From Nocardioides ferulae (GTDB taxonomy: Bacteria; Actinomycetota; Actinomycetes; Propionibacteriales; Nocardioidaceae): a DNA stretch of 64,000 nt. Positions 32,279 to 40,531 of this stretch are shown here, one piece after another; positions within the stretch are counted from its first letter, which is position 1, and every line of letters starts with the position of its first letter. A program made the translations under genes and the position numbers. The notes beneath the pieces were generated by a model. The model had not been told where the DNA came from. It searched no databases and saw only the letters and a program-made list of their open reading frames with translations. The stretch spans positions 62,001-126,000 of the forward strand of contig NZ_QZVR01000007.1 of NCBI RefSeq assembly GCF_003660455.1, written 5' to 3'.

Positions 32279-32559
32279 GCGTCGGAGCCCGAGCCGCCGG
32301 ACCCGTCGCCCGAGCCGCCGGGGCCCAGGCCCTCCCAGATCTCCTTGCAGTCCGGGCAGACGGGGTACTTCTCGGGGGCCCGGCTCGGCACCCACACCTT
32401 GCCGCACAGGGCGACGACCGGGGTGCCCATGACCATGGCCTCGGTCAGCTTGGACTTGTCCACGTAGTGCGAGAACCGCTCGTGGTCGCCCTCATCGGTC
32501 GGGACGGTCCGGCGGTCCTCACGGACGTCGGTGTCGGTGGAGAATCCGATGGTGGTCAC
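32275..32559 (-). CDS. DUF3039 domain-containing protein
   Basis: This 94-residue protein has the family core ALCGKVWVPSRAPEKYPVCP. The C-x-n-C-P-x-C spacing looks like a small zinc ribbon. The C-terminus is a Gly/Ser tail. The family is confined to actinobacteria and typically lies upstream of a DEAD/DEAH helicase, as here with a 4-nt overlap. A role as accessory to that helicase is inferred from context only. Confidence 0.9.
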   Translation of the reverse strand: MTTIGFSTDTDVREDRRTVPTDEGDHERFSHYVDKSKLTEAMVMGTPVVALCGKVWVPSRAPEKYPVCPDCKEIWEGLGPGGSGDGSGGSGSDA

Positions 32560-32575
32560 GGGGCCCCACTGTACG

Positions 32576-33145
32576 TCAGTTGAGCTCGGGGTCGGCGGGC
32601 CTGGTGGAGTGCCAGGCCAGCTCCCCGGGCTGGCGACGCAGCACCCCGCGCCACAGGTCGCGGGTGTCGAGGCGGAACACGTCCGCCTCCTCGCCGGGGA
32701 CGACGTACCAGCTGCCCTCCTCCACCTCGTTCACGAGCTGCTCGGCCCCCCAGCCGGCGTAGCCGGCGAAGATCCGCAGCCGGTCGATGGTGCCCGCGAG
32801 CAGCTCGACGGGGGTGTCCAGGTCGAGCAGGCCGAGGCGCCCGGCACCGTCCAGCGCGAGCTGCTGGAAGCCCACGGGCACGTCGCTGGCGTCACCGAGC
32901 CGCGCGACGGCGAGTGCGCCCTCGGTGCTGACCGGGCCGCCCTGGAAGAGCACCTCGGGCTCGGCGACCAGCTCTCCCCAGTCGGAGAGGACCTCGGCGA
33001 CCGGCACCGGCGAGGGCCGGTTGAGCACGACGCCCAGAGCCCCCTGCTCGTCGACGTCGAGCAGCAGCACGACCGTCTCGGCGAAGTTGGGGTCGAGCAG
33101 GGCAGGCGTGGCGACCAGCAGCATCCCGGCCCGCAGCTCGCTCAT
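32576..33145 (-). CDS. YqgE/AlgH family protein
   Basis: This 189-residue protein begins LRAGMLLVATPALLDPNFAE and includes GVVLNRPSP, LFQGGPVS and FAGYAGWGAEQL, all hallmarks of the YqgE/AlgH family. The family is conserved and its biochemical role is unsettled. ATG 33145 fits the family start. An ATG at 33163 would add six residues; neither has a strong ribosome binding site. It lies 16 bp upstream of DUF3039 on the same strand, so it may head the helicase operon. Confidence 0.92.
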   Translation of the reverse strand: MSELRAGMLLVATPALLDPNFAETVVLLLDVDEQGALGVVLNRPSPVPVAEVLSDWGELVAEPEVLFQGGPVSTEGALAVARLGDASDVPVGFQQLALDGAGRLGLLDLDTPVELLAGTIDRLRIFAGYAGWGAEQLVNEVEEGSWYVVPGEEADVFRLDTRDLWRGVLRRQPGELAWHSTRPADPELN

Positions 33146-33221
33146 GGGCCCATCATGGCTCACCGGCCGGCTCGGTCCCAGGCTCGTCCCGCTCGGCGCT
33201 CGGCACGGGGCGGCGAGGTGG

Positions 33222-33812
33222 TCAGGCCGGCAGGACCGCCTTGAGCCGGTCGAGCAGACCGGCCCGGTGGTGCCGGCGGGTGGGAGCCGCAGGCGGGGTC
33301 AGGCCGGCGCGGGCACGCAGCTCGATCTGCTCGCCGATGCGCAGCGCCGCGGCGTCCTCGGCGCTCACCCGCCCCGCCATCACCGCGAGCATGGTGCGCT
33401 CCTTGATGGTGGCGCGGGCCATCGCGGCGGCGGTCGCACGATCGCCGGGCTGGCTGCGCTGTCGGTCGAGGATGGCGCGGACGCCGGGCATCTCGGCGGC
33501 GGCGCCGCGCCAGGCGGCCACGACCGCGTCCTCGAGGTCGAGGGGCTGGGCCATCAGCTCGCGCTCGATGCGCCCCGACAGCCGGGTGTGCCAGCGCAGT
33601 TGCAGCGCGCCGACCAGGCTGAGCTGGTCTTCGAAGGTCTCGGCGACGCCGGGCACGTCGCGGGGCAGCCGACCGTCGCATCGCTGGTCGGCGACGGCGA
33701 TCACCCGGCGCAGCGTGTCGCCGCGGTTGGGCCGCGGAGCTCGGCCGCGGCGGGTCGAGGGGCTGGTGTCTCGGGGGTTGGCACGGGTGGTGGCACGGGG
33801 GGTCGGGCTCAT
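33222..33812 (-). CDS. hypothetical protein
   Basis: This is a 196-residue protein from ATG 33812. The first 40 residues are Thr/Arg/Pro-rich and look disordered. The rest is predicted helical and acidic-basic, with segments such as EDQLSLVGALQLRWHTRLS and ATIKERTMLAVMAGRVSAED. No signal or membrane helix is seen and I recognise no family. It is divergent from the TetR gene across 130 bp. Its coding is supported by strong third-position GC bias and by the absence of a better frame. Confidence 0.7.
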   Translation of the reverse strand: MSPTPRATTRANPRDTSPSTRRGRAPRPNRGDTLRRVIAVADQRCDGRLPRDVPGVAETFEDQLSLVGALQLRWHTRLSGRIERELMAQPLDLEDAVVAAWRGAAAEMPGVRAILDRQRSQPGDRATAAAMARATIKERTMLAVMAGRVSAEDAAALRIGEQIELRARAGLTPPAAPTRRHHRAGLLDRLKAVLPA

Positions 33813-33843
33813 GTCGGCTCCTCGTCGTCGACTCACATACCGC

Positions 33844-33855
33844 GAGTACGTACCC
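33844..33855. promoter_or_regulatory. candidate operator in the TetR divergent promoter
   Basis: GAGTACGTACCC is a near-perfect palindrome around GTACGTAC. It lies in the gap between the hypothetical gene and the TetR gene. A second dyad, ATACCG/CGGTAT, flanks it more widely. The gap is AT-rich for this genome. Confidence 0.35.
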
Positions 33856-33942
33856 AGAGTATGACTTCGACTATCGGTATCCAAACGCCCTGCCCTGGTG
33901 ACGGTGCTCACGCATACCGCCGGTCGGTCATAGACTGCGCGA

Positions 33943-34665
33943 ATGGCCAAGTCGACGGCGTCCAAACTCGTGCCGAAGGTGCCGGGGGTCCCCGGCGTCA
34001 GCCGCCGCCAGCAGTACTCCGCCTCGACGAAGCGGGCCCTGGTCGACGTCGCCGAAGAGCTGTTCACCACCAACGGCTACGCCGCCACGTCGCTGGACGC
34101 GATCGTCGCCGGCGCCCGGGTCACCAAGGGGGCGCTCTACCACCACTTCAGCGGCAAGCAGGCACTGTTCGAGGCGGTCTTCGAGCGGGTCGAGACCGAT
34201 GCGTCGAAGACGATCCAGAAGGCGCTGCGCGGCAGCAAGGACCCCTGGGAGAAGGCCCTCGCGGGCCTGCAGGCGTTCCTGGCCGTGGTGCGCGAGCCGA
34301 GCTATCGCCGGATCGTGATCCAGGAGGGTCCCTCGGTGCTCGGCTACGAGCGCTACCGCGAGCAGGAGGAGCGCTCGACGTTCGCGAACGTGCTCGAGAT
34401 CGTCCGCTCGGTGCTCAGCGCCGGCACGTGGGAGCTCGAGGAGGACATGCTGCAGACCTTCGCGCGGATCTTCTTCGGCGCGATGTCGTCGGCCGGCGAG
34501 TCGGTCTCGAGCGCCGACGACCCGGTGGCCGCCGCCCAGCGCGTCGAGACCGCGATCGCCTTCATCCTGCAGGGCTTCCAGGCGCTCGCCGACCAGGGCG
34601 TCCCGCTGCCCGGCACCGGGGCCGACGAGCCCCAGCAGCTGCCCGAGGCCGCGGCCGACGACTGA
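33943..34665 (+). CDS. TetR/AcrR-family transcriptional regulator
   Basis: This 240-residue repressor has its DNA-binding domain at about residues 28-75: ALVDVAEELFTTNGYAATSL, then VTKGALYHHFSGKQALFEAV. The C-terminal ligand domain is variable and ends in an acidic, Gln/Pro-rich tail. The N-terminus has an unusual 25-residue Lys/Pro/Val extension. Its target may be the divergent hypothetical gene, itself, or distant genes. Confidence 0.92.
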   Translation: MAKSTASKLVPKVPGVPGVSRRQQYSASTKRALVDVAEELFTTNGYAATSLDAIVAGARVTKGALYHHFSGKQALFEAVFERVETDASKTIQKALRGSKDPWEKALAGLQAFLAVVREPSYRRIVIQEGPSVLGYERYREQEERSTFANVLEIVRSVLSAGTWELEEDMLQTFARIFFGAMSSAGESVSSADDPVAAAQRVETAIAFILQGFQALADQGVPLPGTGADEPQQLPEAAADD

Positions 34666-34720
34666 CGCGGGCGACTGACTTCCAGGCCGACCACCGCCGA
34701 CGCGTCGATCGTTTCCCCGA

Positions 34721-34739
34721 CCCGCCGCGAAACGGCGGG
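34721..34739. terminator. terminator between TetR and DUF3048 genes
   Basis: CCCGCCG and CGGCGGG pair around CGAAA, giving a 7-bp stem in the 151-bp gap between two converging genes. I see no gene in the rest of the gap. Confidence 0.55.
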
Positions 34740-34816
34740 AATCACTGACGTCGAGCGCAGCGAGCTCCAAGCCTCTCCCGGCGCCGCGCAGCGGTGTGGG
34801 ACGGAGTCCCGGCGTG

Positions 34817-35821
34817 CTACTTGGTGAAGGTGACGTCTCCGTTGGCGGCGGGCACCAGCTCGATCCAGGTGTGTCCGGCGGGGACGGTGAGCGGGCCGGC
34901 CTGCGTGGAGAGCTCGATGGGTGCATCGAGGCCCGCCTTCGACCAGGCGCCGCGGACCAGGCGGCCGTCGTGGAAGATCATGGCGTCGCCCTTGCCCTCG
35001 AGCTTGCTCTCGGGCACGGAGTTGCCCGCGGGGTCGAGGTAGCCGGCGTCGCCGACCTCGACGCGCAGCACCAGCACGGTGTCGGCGGCGAACTCGTCGC
35101 CGTCGGCGGCGAAGCCGTCGACCTGGGTGTAGCTGCCGCCCTGGAAGGTCCAGTTCGTGGTGTGGTTGCCGAAGCTGGCCGCGATGGTCTTCGCGGGCTG
35201 GCCCTGCGGCAGGTCGCCGGCCTCTCCCCAGGGCAGGTAGTCGCCGGGTCGGGCCGGCTTGCCCGCGGCCAGCGTCGCCGTCTCCTTGAGGTCGGTGAAC
35301 AGGTTGTAGGGGGCACTGCGCGAGTCGTCGCGGTAGAAGCCCTTCGCGCCCTCGGCGAAGAACTCGATGCCGGCGTCCTTGATGCGGGTGATGGTGACGC
35401 CGGCGGCGCCGCTGGTGACGACGGATCCCTCGACCGGCGAGACGATGCCGATGTCGGTGGCCCGCATGGAGCGGACCGGGCCCACGACCTCGGGCAGCTC
35501 GGAGTAGAAGAAGGTCGCCAGCCGGGTGGTGCCGCCCTCGACCAGCTCCTCGACGACCAGGTCGGCGGAGCCGAGCCCGACCTGCGGGGCGCTGGAGGGC
35601 GAGTTGTCGATCTTGACGACCATGACCGGGTGCTTCTTCGCGGCGCTGTCACCGGTGGGCACCTCCAGGCCGGTGAGCGGCCAGAACTGCGGCTCCTCGG
35701 GGGTGGCCGGCGTCGGCTCGCCCGCGGCGGGAGCCTTCTCCTCGTCGTCGCCTCCCCCGCACCCGGCCAGCAGGACGCTGGTGGCGATCAGGGCGGTGGC
35801 GAAGAGTCGGGCACGGCGCAC
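34817..35821 (-). CDS. DUF3048 domain-containing lipoprotein
   Basis: This 334-residue exported protein has a signal ending in a perfect lipobox (LLAGC), so it is anchored to the membrane outside. The DUF3048 core shows PVMVVKIDNSPSSAPQVGL, ADLVVEELVEGGTTRLATFF, VGPVRSMRATDI and the C-terminal APYNLFTD region. The family is uncharacterised (YerB-like). GTG 35821 places the lipobox at a normal distance; the longer frame from 35875 adds a Pro-rich stretch before the signal. Confidence 0.88.
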   Translation of the reverse strand: MRRARLFATALIATSVLLAGCGGGDDEEKAPAAGEPTPATPEEPQFWPLTGLEVPTGDSAAKKHPVMVVKIDNSPSSAPQVGLGSADLVVEELVEGGTTRLATFFYSELPEVVGPVRSMRATDIGIVSPVEGSVVTSGAAGVTITRIKDAGIEFFAEGAKGFYRDDSRSAPYNLFTDLKETATLAAGKPARPGDYLPWGEAGDLPQGQPAKTIAASFGNHTTNWTFQGGSYTQVDGFAADGDEFAADTVLVLRVEVGDAGYLDPAGNSVPESKLEGKGDAMIFHDGRLVRGAWSKAGLDAPIELSTQAGPLTVPAGHTWIELVPAANGDVTFTK

Positions 35822-35919
35822 GACGGGACTCCCAGGGTGTGGCGCGCCGGTGCGGCGCGGGGCTTGCGGTTGCACTTGCGGGGGCTTGCGGTGTTGCGGT
35901 GGAACGCGACCTCAAGTGT

Positions 35920-35957
35920 GTGGGCGCGCCGGTCCCCGGCCGGGGAGGCGCGCCCAC
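35920..35957 (-). terminator. terminator downstream of the FabG-like gene
   Basis: An 11-bp outer stem (35920-35930 with 35947-35957) continues after a 2-nt bulge into a 5-bp inner stem with a GGCC loop. It lies 45 nt beyond the reductase stop on the minus strand and ahead of the DUF3048 lipoprotein gene. Confidence 0.7.
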
Positions 35958-36001
35958 CTGTGGCGCGGGTCGCGCGGCGGGGCCGCGCGGTCGGTGGCGA
36001 C

Positions 36002-36769
36002 TCAGCCGAGCTTGCCGCCACCGTCGACGTAGAGGGTCTGGCCGGTGATGTAGGACGCCTCGTCGCTGCAGAGGAACGCCGCCGCGGCGGCGATGTCCTC
36101 GGGGAAGCCCACCCGCTTGACGGGGTTGGCCTCGGCGTTGAGCTTGCGGAACTCCTCGACGTCCATCTTCAGCCGGGCCGCGGTGGCGTCGGTCATCTCG
36201 GTGGCGATGAAGCCCGGGGCGATCGCGTTGGCGTTGATGCCGAACGGGCCGAGCTCGATGCCGAGGGTGCGGGTGAAGCCCTGCACGCCCATCTTCGCCG
36301 CGGAGTAGTTGGCCTGGCCGCGGTTGCCGAGCGCCGAGACGCTGGAGAGGTTCAGGATCTTGCCGTACTTCTGCTCCACGAAGTGCTTCTGGGCGGCCTT
36401 GGTCATCAAGAACGCACCCTTGAGGTGGACGTTCATGACCAGGTCCCAGTCGTCCTCGGACATCTTGAACAGCAGGTTGTCGCGGGTGATGCCGGCGTTG
36501 TTGACCAGCACGTGGATGCCGCCGAGCTCGGCGACGGTGCGGGCGATGGCCGCGTCGACCGAGGCGGCGTCGCTGACGTCGCAGCCGATGCCGACGGCCT
36601 TGGCGCCGTCGGCGAGCGGCAGCCGGCCGGCGGCCTCGACGGCAGCGGCCTCGTCGAGGTCGATGACGGCGACCGAGGCGCCCTCCTCGGCGAACCGCTT
36701 GGCGGTGCCGAAGCCGATGCCGCGTGCCGCACCGGTGATGACGGCGACGCGCCCGTCGAAGCGACCCAT
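36002..36769 (-). CDS. short-chain dehydrogenase, 3-oxoacyl-ACP reductase (FabG-like)
   Basis: This is a 255-residue Rossmann-fold enzyme. It has the cofactor motif TGAARGIGFGT, the NNAG motif, the catalytic Ser in ILNLSSVSA and the YSAAK Tyr-Lys pair. The C-terminal ITGQTLYVDGGGKLG is typical of FabG. The Asp after the second strand (AVIDLDEA) would usually favour NAD over NADP, so it may serve in beta-oxidation-type 3-hydroxyacyl metabolism rather than fatty acid synthesis. It has no fatty-acid genes next to it. Confidence 0.9.
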   Translation of the reverse strand: MGRFDGRVAVITGAARGIGFGTAKRFAEEGASVAVIDLDEAAAVEAAGRLPLADGAKAVGIGCDVSDAASVDAAIARTVAELGGIHVLVNNAGITRDNLLFKMSEDDWDLVMNVHLKGAFLMTKAAQKHFVEQKYGKILNLSSVSALGNRGQANYSAAKMGVQGFTRTLGIELGPFGINANAIAPGFIATEMTDATAARLKMDVEEFRKLNAEANPVKRVGFPEDIAAAAAFLCSDEASYITGQTLYVDGGGKLG

Positions 36770-36795
36770 GATGTCCTCCTGAAGACGTTCCTGCG

Positions 36796-36862
36796 ATGGT
36801 CGAGGTGGCTCCCCCGGTGGTCGAGCCTGCCCCCGGTGGTCGAGCCTGCCGAGACCACACCC
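36796..36862. repeat. extragenic GGTGGTCGAG repeat with 19-bp tandem unit
   Basis: A 19-bp unit (CCCCGGTGGTCGAGCCTGC) is perfectly repeated head to tail at 36812-36830 and 36831-36849. A degenerate copy precedes it and GAGACCACAC follows. It belongs to the same family of short actinobacterial extragenic repeats as 9511-9625. Confidence 0.8.
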
Positions 36863-36872
36863 TAGGACAGGC

Positions 36873-37292
36873 TCACCCCAGGGCCGCGCGCAGTCTCGCG
36901 GCGTACGCCGAGCGCTCGGTCGCGTCGGCGTACTTGTGCCGTGGCCAGAAGAAGCCGCGCAGCCCGTCGCCCCTGGTGCGGGGGACGACGTGGAGGTGCA
37001 GGTGCGGCACCGACTGGCTGACCACGTTGTTCATCGCGACGAAGCTGCCCTGGGCTCCGAGCCCGTCGACGACGGCGGCGGCCAGGCGCTGCGCGGCCTC
37101 CAGGAAGGGGTCTCGCAGCGACGTCGGCAGGTCGGTCAGCGTGGCCACGTGCGCGCGCGGCACGAGCAGCAGGTGGCCCTTGAAGACCGGTCTCTGGTCG
37201 AGGAAGGCGACCAGCTCGGCCTCGTCGAGCACGACGTCGGCCGGCAGGTCGCCCGCGACGATGGCGCAGAAGACGCAGCCCTGCTCCCCCAT
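36873..37292 (-). CDS. HIT family protein
   Basis: This 139-residue protein has the histidine triad VPHLHLHVVPR, containing the nucleotide-binding and catalytic histidines, and an N-terminal CVFCAIVAGDLPA typical of HIT hydrolases. The family hydrolyses nucleoside phosphoramidates or dinucleotide polyphosphates. ATG 37292 gives family length. It lies 37 bp downstream of the secreted peptidase gene on the same strand. Confidence 0.93.
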   Translation of the reverse strand: MGEQGCVFCAIVAGDLPADVVLDEAELVAFLDQRPVFKGHLLLVPRAHVATLTDLPTSLRDPFLEAAQRLAAAVVDGLGAQGSFVAMNNVVSQSVPHLHLHVVPRTRGDGLRGFFWPRHKYADATERSAYAARLRAALG

Positions 37293-37329
37293 CAGCGGCT
37301 CGGCCTCCCGGACGCCGTGCGCGGCCGGA

Positions 37330-38820
37330 TCACTTGCAGGTCTCCGCGCCGGCGCACCCGCGAGGCACGAACACCCGGCCGCTGCTGCCGGTGGCGTCGA
37401 AGTGGTGGGAGTCGCTGGTGCCGTAGGTCCAGCGCAGGCCGTGGCGCGACATCAGCGCGACGACGGGGTGGCTGCGCGAGCGCCAGGCCACCCGGGGATG
37501 GCTGCGCCCGACCCACCAGGAGTTGGGGGTCCAGCCGTGGGAGGCACGGTAGGGGTTCTCCCACGGGTTGACGTCGAGTGACCGCCCGTAGGAGTGCGGC
37601 GAGCGGACGCCGGGCCGGCCGACGACGTGGCGGCAGTTGAAGGCCGAGGTGTTGCCGGCCGCCATCGAGCGGTAGTCGTCGGCTCCCTGCAGGCGCCGGG
37701 ACCAGCCGAACCGGTCGACGCGGTACATCGAGCGGATCGGCAGCTTGCGCCGGTACATCTCGGCGAGCGCCGCCGACATCTGGCCGACCCCTCCGGAGGC
37801 CGCGACGACCTCGCCGCGGTAGCGGTAGCCGTCGTAGCCCCAGTAGTTGATGCGCAGCAGACGCAACCCGGAGCGGCCGACCGGGCAGCCGGCGTGCCAG
37901 CTGCGGCCGACCATCGAGCGCCACACGGTGTCGGGGATGGTGGTGATGACCGGGTTGGCGCCCTGCCCCACCGCGCGCGCCTGCCGCGGCAGCTTCACCC
38001 GCGGCCGGGGCGCGCCCGCGGGCAGCCGGACCGGGTCGCCGGGGGGCAGGTTGTCGAGGCGGTGCACCCGGCTCTGGTCACGGCGGAGCCAGTCGGTCGC
38101 CCGCACGCGCGCCCGCCAGCGGCTGTCGACTCGGGGCCGCACGCGCAGCTCGGCCTTGCCCTGCCCGCCGGTGCGGATGGTCCGGAAGTGGCGCCACCGC
38201 TTCGTGCCGGCCAGGCGGTGCTGCACCCGGACGGGTACGGCGAGGGGGTCGCCGCCGGCGGTCCGCGCCCGCACCCGCAGGGTCACCGTCCGGCCGTCGA
38301 CCACCCGCTTCGGTCCACCGATGGTGACCCGGGTGCGGACCTTGCGCAGTTCGACGCCCACCCGGCCGCTGCTGCTCGGCGCCCAGGCCGGGTCGCCGGC
38401 ATAGCCGGCCCGGAAGGTGTTGTCGCCGGCTGTCTTGCGCAACGTCGCCTCGGCGGTCGCGGCCCCGGCCTCGTCGGTGGTCAGGACCGTGAAGGTCGAC
38501 CACTGCCCGTCGACCCGCCGCTCCACGGTGACCGCGGCACCGGGCACGGGCTCGCCTGTCTCCGCGGTGAGCGTCGCCCGGAGGGTGCTGACGGACCCCG
38601 CGTGGGCGCGGGTTCCGTCGAGCACCAGCGTGGTGGGCGCCGGCTCCGTGGGCGGCTCGCCGGGGTCGCCCGGGTCGCCCTCGCCAGCGGTGGCCGGTGC
38701 CGCGGCAGCCAGGCTCAGGACGACGGCGAGGACCACCGCACCCGCCTGCCAGCGCCGAGCCCGGCCCGGCACGTTCGGTGGTGCGGGTTCGCCGGCTGTC
38801 GTCGATGGACCGAGTTCCAT
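37330..38820 (-). CDS. secreted M15-like peptidase with N-terminal Ig-like domains
   Basis: This is a 496-residue exported protein. A signal helix (residues 26-45) ends near APATAGEG and is followed by a Pro/Glu linker. Two Ig-like repeats cover about residues 60-270. The C-terminal domain (about 320-496) has FNCRHV, SPHSYGRSLDVNPWENPY (His and Asp zinc ligands) and SDSHHFD (second His), the pattern of M15 / extensin-like D-Ala-D-Ala carboxypeptidases. It probably cleaves peptidoglycan stem peptides outside the membrane. The C-terminal Cys residues may form a disulfide. Confidence 0.85.
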   Translation of the reverse strand: MELGPSTTAGEPAPPNVPGRARRWQAGAVVLAVVLSLAAAAPATAGEGDPGDPGEPPTEPAPTTLVLDGTRAHAGSVSTLRATLTAETGEPVPGAAVTVERRVDGQWSTFTVLTTDEAGAATAEATLRKTAGDNTFRAGYAGDPAWAPSSSGRVGVELRKVRTRVTIGGPKRVVDGRTVTLRVRARTAGGDPLAVPVRVQHRLAGTKRWRHFRTIRTGGQGKAELRVRPRVDSRWRARVRATDWLRRDQSRVHRLDNLPPGDPVRLPAGAPRPRVKLPRQARAVGQGANPVITTIPDTVWRSMVGRSWHAGCPVGRSGLRLLRINYWGYDGYRYRGEVVAASGGVGQMSAALAEMYRRKLPIRSMYRVDRFGWSRRLQGADDYRSMAAGNTSAFNCRHVVGRPGVRSPHSYGRSLDVNPWENPYRASHGWTPNSWWVGRSHPRVAWRSRSHPVVALMSRHGLRWTYGTSDSHHFDATGSSGRVFVPRGCAGAETCK

Positions 38821-38869
38821 GCAGGGCAGTGTGCCTCACCTGGTCCAGTCCAGGGGTCATCGATCGCGG

Positions 38870-39181
38870 TCAGGCAACCTTCACCGTCACCGCCTCGACC
38901 GACTCCGGCAGCCGGGCCGGCAGCGCTTCCTCCACCACGGTGGCCACGTCTTCGAGGTCGCCGAGGCCGGCGACGTCGGCGTCGTCGGTGCAGGTGAGCG
39001 TGACCAGCAGCGTCATGGTCTTCACCTCCCCGCGCCGACGCCGGCAGCGTGGGCAGTCGTGGATCTCGCGCAGCACCCGGGCGTGCTGCGCGGTGTGGTC
39101 GCCCGCCTCCGTGGCGCCCCTGAGCGAGGCGCCGACCATCCGAAGCATCGCGAGCTCATGCCTCAAGCAGTTCCTGCGCAT
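38870..39181 (-). CDS. small hypothetical protein with CPRC motif
   Basis: This is a 103-residue frame from ATG 39181, with a good GGAGGGAGAGG region upstream. The N-terminal half is basic and helical and ends in a CPRCRRRRGE segment that could bind metal as one half of a zinc site. The C-terminal half is acidic and Val-rich. Family unknown. It is flanked by the M15-like and glycerophosphodiesterase genes on the same strand. Confidence 0.5.
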   Translation of the reverse strand: MRRNCLRHELAMLRMVGASLRGATEAGDHTAQHARVLREIHDCPRCRRRRGEVKTMTLLVTLTCTDDADVAGLGDLEDVATVVEEALPARLPESVEAVTVKVA

Positions 39182-39278
39182 GGGTCCTCTCCCTCCGTGT
39201 CCAGGTGGAGTGACCCCCCTCATCGTCAACGCAGGTACCCGTCCCGGGGTCACGCGATGCCCCGTGGGGCCATGGTGA

Positions 39279-40457
39279 TCAGCCTCGGCCGGCAGCGCCG
39301 AGCCAGTCCTCGAGGGCGTCGACCGCCGAGTCGGGGTGGTCGGCGAAGACCCCGTCCACCCCGGCCTCGAGGAACGCGGTGACCTCGGCGTGCACGTCGC
39401 CCTTCGCGTCGGGGTCGGTGCCGCGGCGGAAGTTGGTGGCCATGAACTGGTTCTCGTCGCGGATCGTCCACACGTGGACGACCAGGCGCCGAGCATGCGC
39501 GTCGGAGACGAGGGCGCTCGGCTCGAAGGCCGCTCCGGTGGCGGGGTCGCGGGGCAGGACGAGGTCCTTGTGGACACCGATGCCGTCGGCGTACTCGGCG
39601 ATCTCGGCGAGTCCGGCGGGGGTGGCCAGGTCGGCGTAGGTGCGCGGGTCGCCCATGGCCTGCAGGTCGTAGGGCGCCCCGGAGCCGTTCAGCAGCTGCG
39701 CCAGCGGCGCCCTGGTCATCGTGTCGAGGTCGCGCAGGTTGGCGGTCTCGAAGGACTGCACGACGACGGGGGCCTTGGCCCGGTCGAGTCGATGGCGGCG
39801 CAGCGACCTGACCAGCGGCTCCTCGAGCGAGAGGCCGATCGAGTCAAAGTACGTCGGGTGCTTGGTCTCGGGGTAGACGCCGATCCGGCGTCCCGTGCGG
39901 CGCGACTCCTCCCGGACGAGCGTGAGCACCTCGTCGAACGTCGGCACCTCGAAGCGACCGTCGTAGCGGGTGTTGTCGGGACGGACCTCCGGCAGCCGTT
40001 CGACGGCGCGCAGCGTCTTGAGCTCGGCGAGCGTGAAGTCCTCGGTGAACCAGCCGGTGACCGGACGGCCGTCGATGGTCTTGGTGGTGCGTCGGTCGGC
40101 GAACTCCGAGTGGTCGGCGACGTCGGTGGTGCCGCTGATCTCGTTCTCGTGACGGGCCACCAGGACGCCGTCCTTGGTGGCGACCAGATCGGGCTCGATG
40201 TAGTCCGCACCCAGCCGGATCGCCAGCCGGTACGCCGCGAGCGTGTGCTCGGGCCGGTAGCCGGAGGCGCCGCGGTGGGCGATGACGATCGGCGTGGCCT
40301 GCCGGTGGTCGGGCCGCGCCTGCGCGGCCGGCGCGGGGGCCTCGGCATGGGCCGTGCCCGTCAGGGTGACGAGCGTTCCGGTAGCGAGCAGGCCGACGGT
40401 GAGGGTGGCGGTGAGGGTGGCGGCGGTGCGCCGCAGGGGCGTGGTCCGAGAGTGCAT
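39279..40457 (-). CDS. secreted glycerophosphodiester phosphodiesterase
   Basis: This 392-residue TIM-barrel enzyme releases glycerol 3-phosphate from glycerophosphodiesters. A signal peptide (residues 1-38, ending GTAHAEA) exports it. Catalytic and metal motifs are visible: IAHRGASGYRPEHT (His-Arg and Glu), ADYIEPDLVATKDGVLVARH (Glu, Asp, His) and IGVYPETKHPTYF (Glu-x-Lys). The C-terminal GVDGVFADHPD is also typical. ATG 40457 gives a standard signal. Confidence 0.93.
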   Translation of the reverse strand: MHSRTTPLRRTAATLTATLTVGLLATGTLVTLTGTAHAEAPAPAAQARPDHRQATPIVIAHRGASGYRPEHTLAAYRLAIRLGADYIEPDLVATKDGVLVARHENEISGTTDVADHSEFADRRTTKTIDGRPVTGWFTEDFTLAELKTLRAVERLPEVRPDNTRYDGRFEVPTFDEVLTLVREESRRTGRRIGVYPETKHPTYFDSIGLSLEEPLVRSLRRHRLDRAKAPVVVQSFETANLRDLDTMTRAPLAQLLNGSGAPYDLQAMGDPRTYADLATPAGLAEIAEYADGIGVHKDLVLPRDPATGAAFEPSALVSDAHARRLVVHVWTIRDENQFMATNFRRGTDPDAKGDVHAEVTAFLEAGVDGVFADHPDSAVDALEDWLGAAGRG

Positions 40458-40531
40458 GCCCGCAGCCCATCGACCGCGGGTGACCGGCCGGTGAGCCCCG
40501 AGTGACGGCGGGGGGTCGTGCCGGCGGCGGA

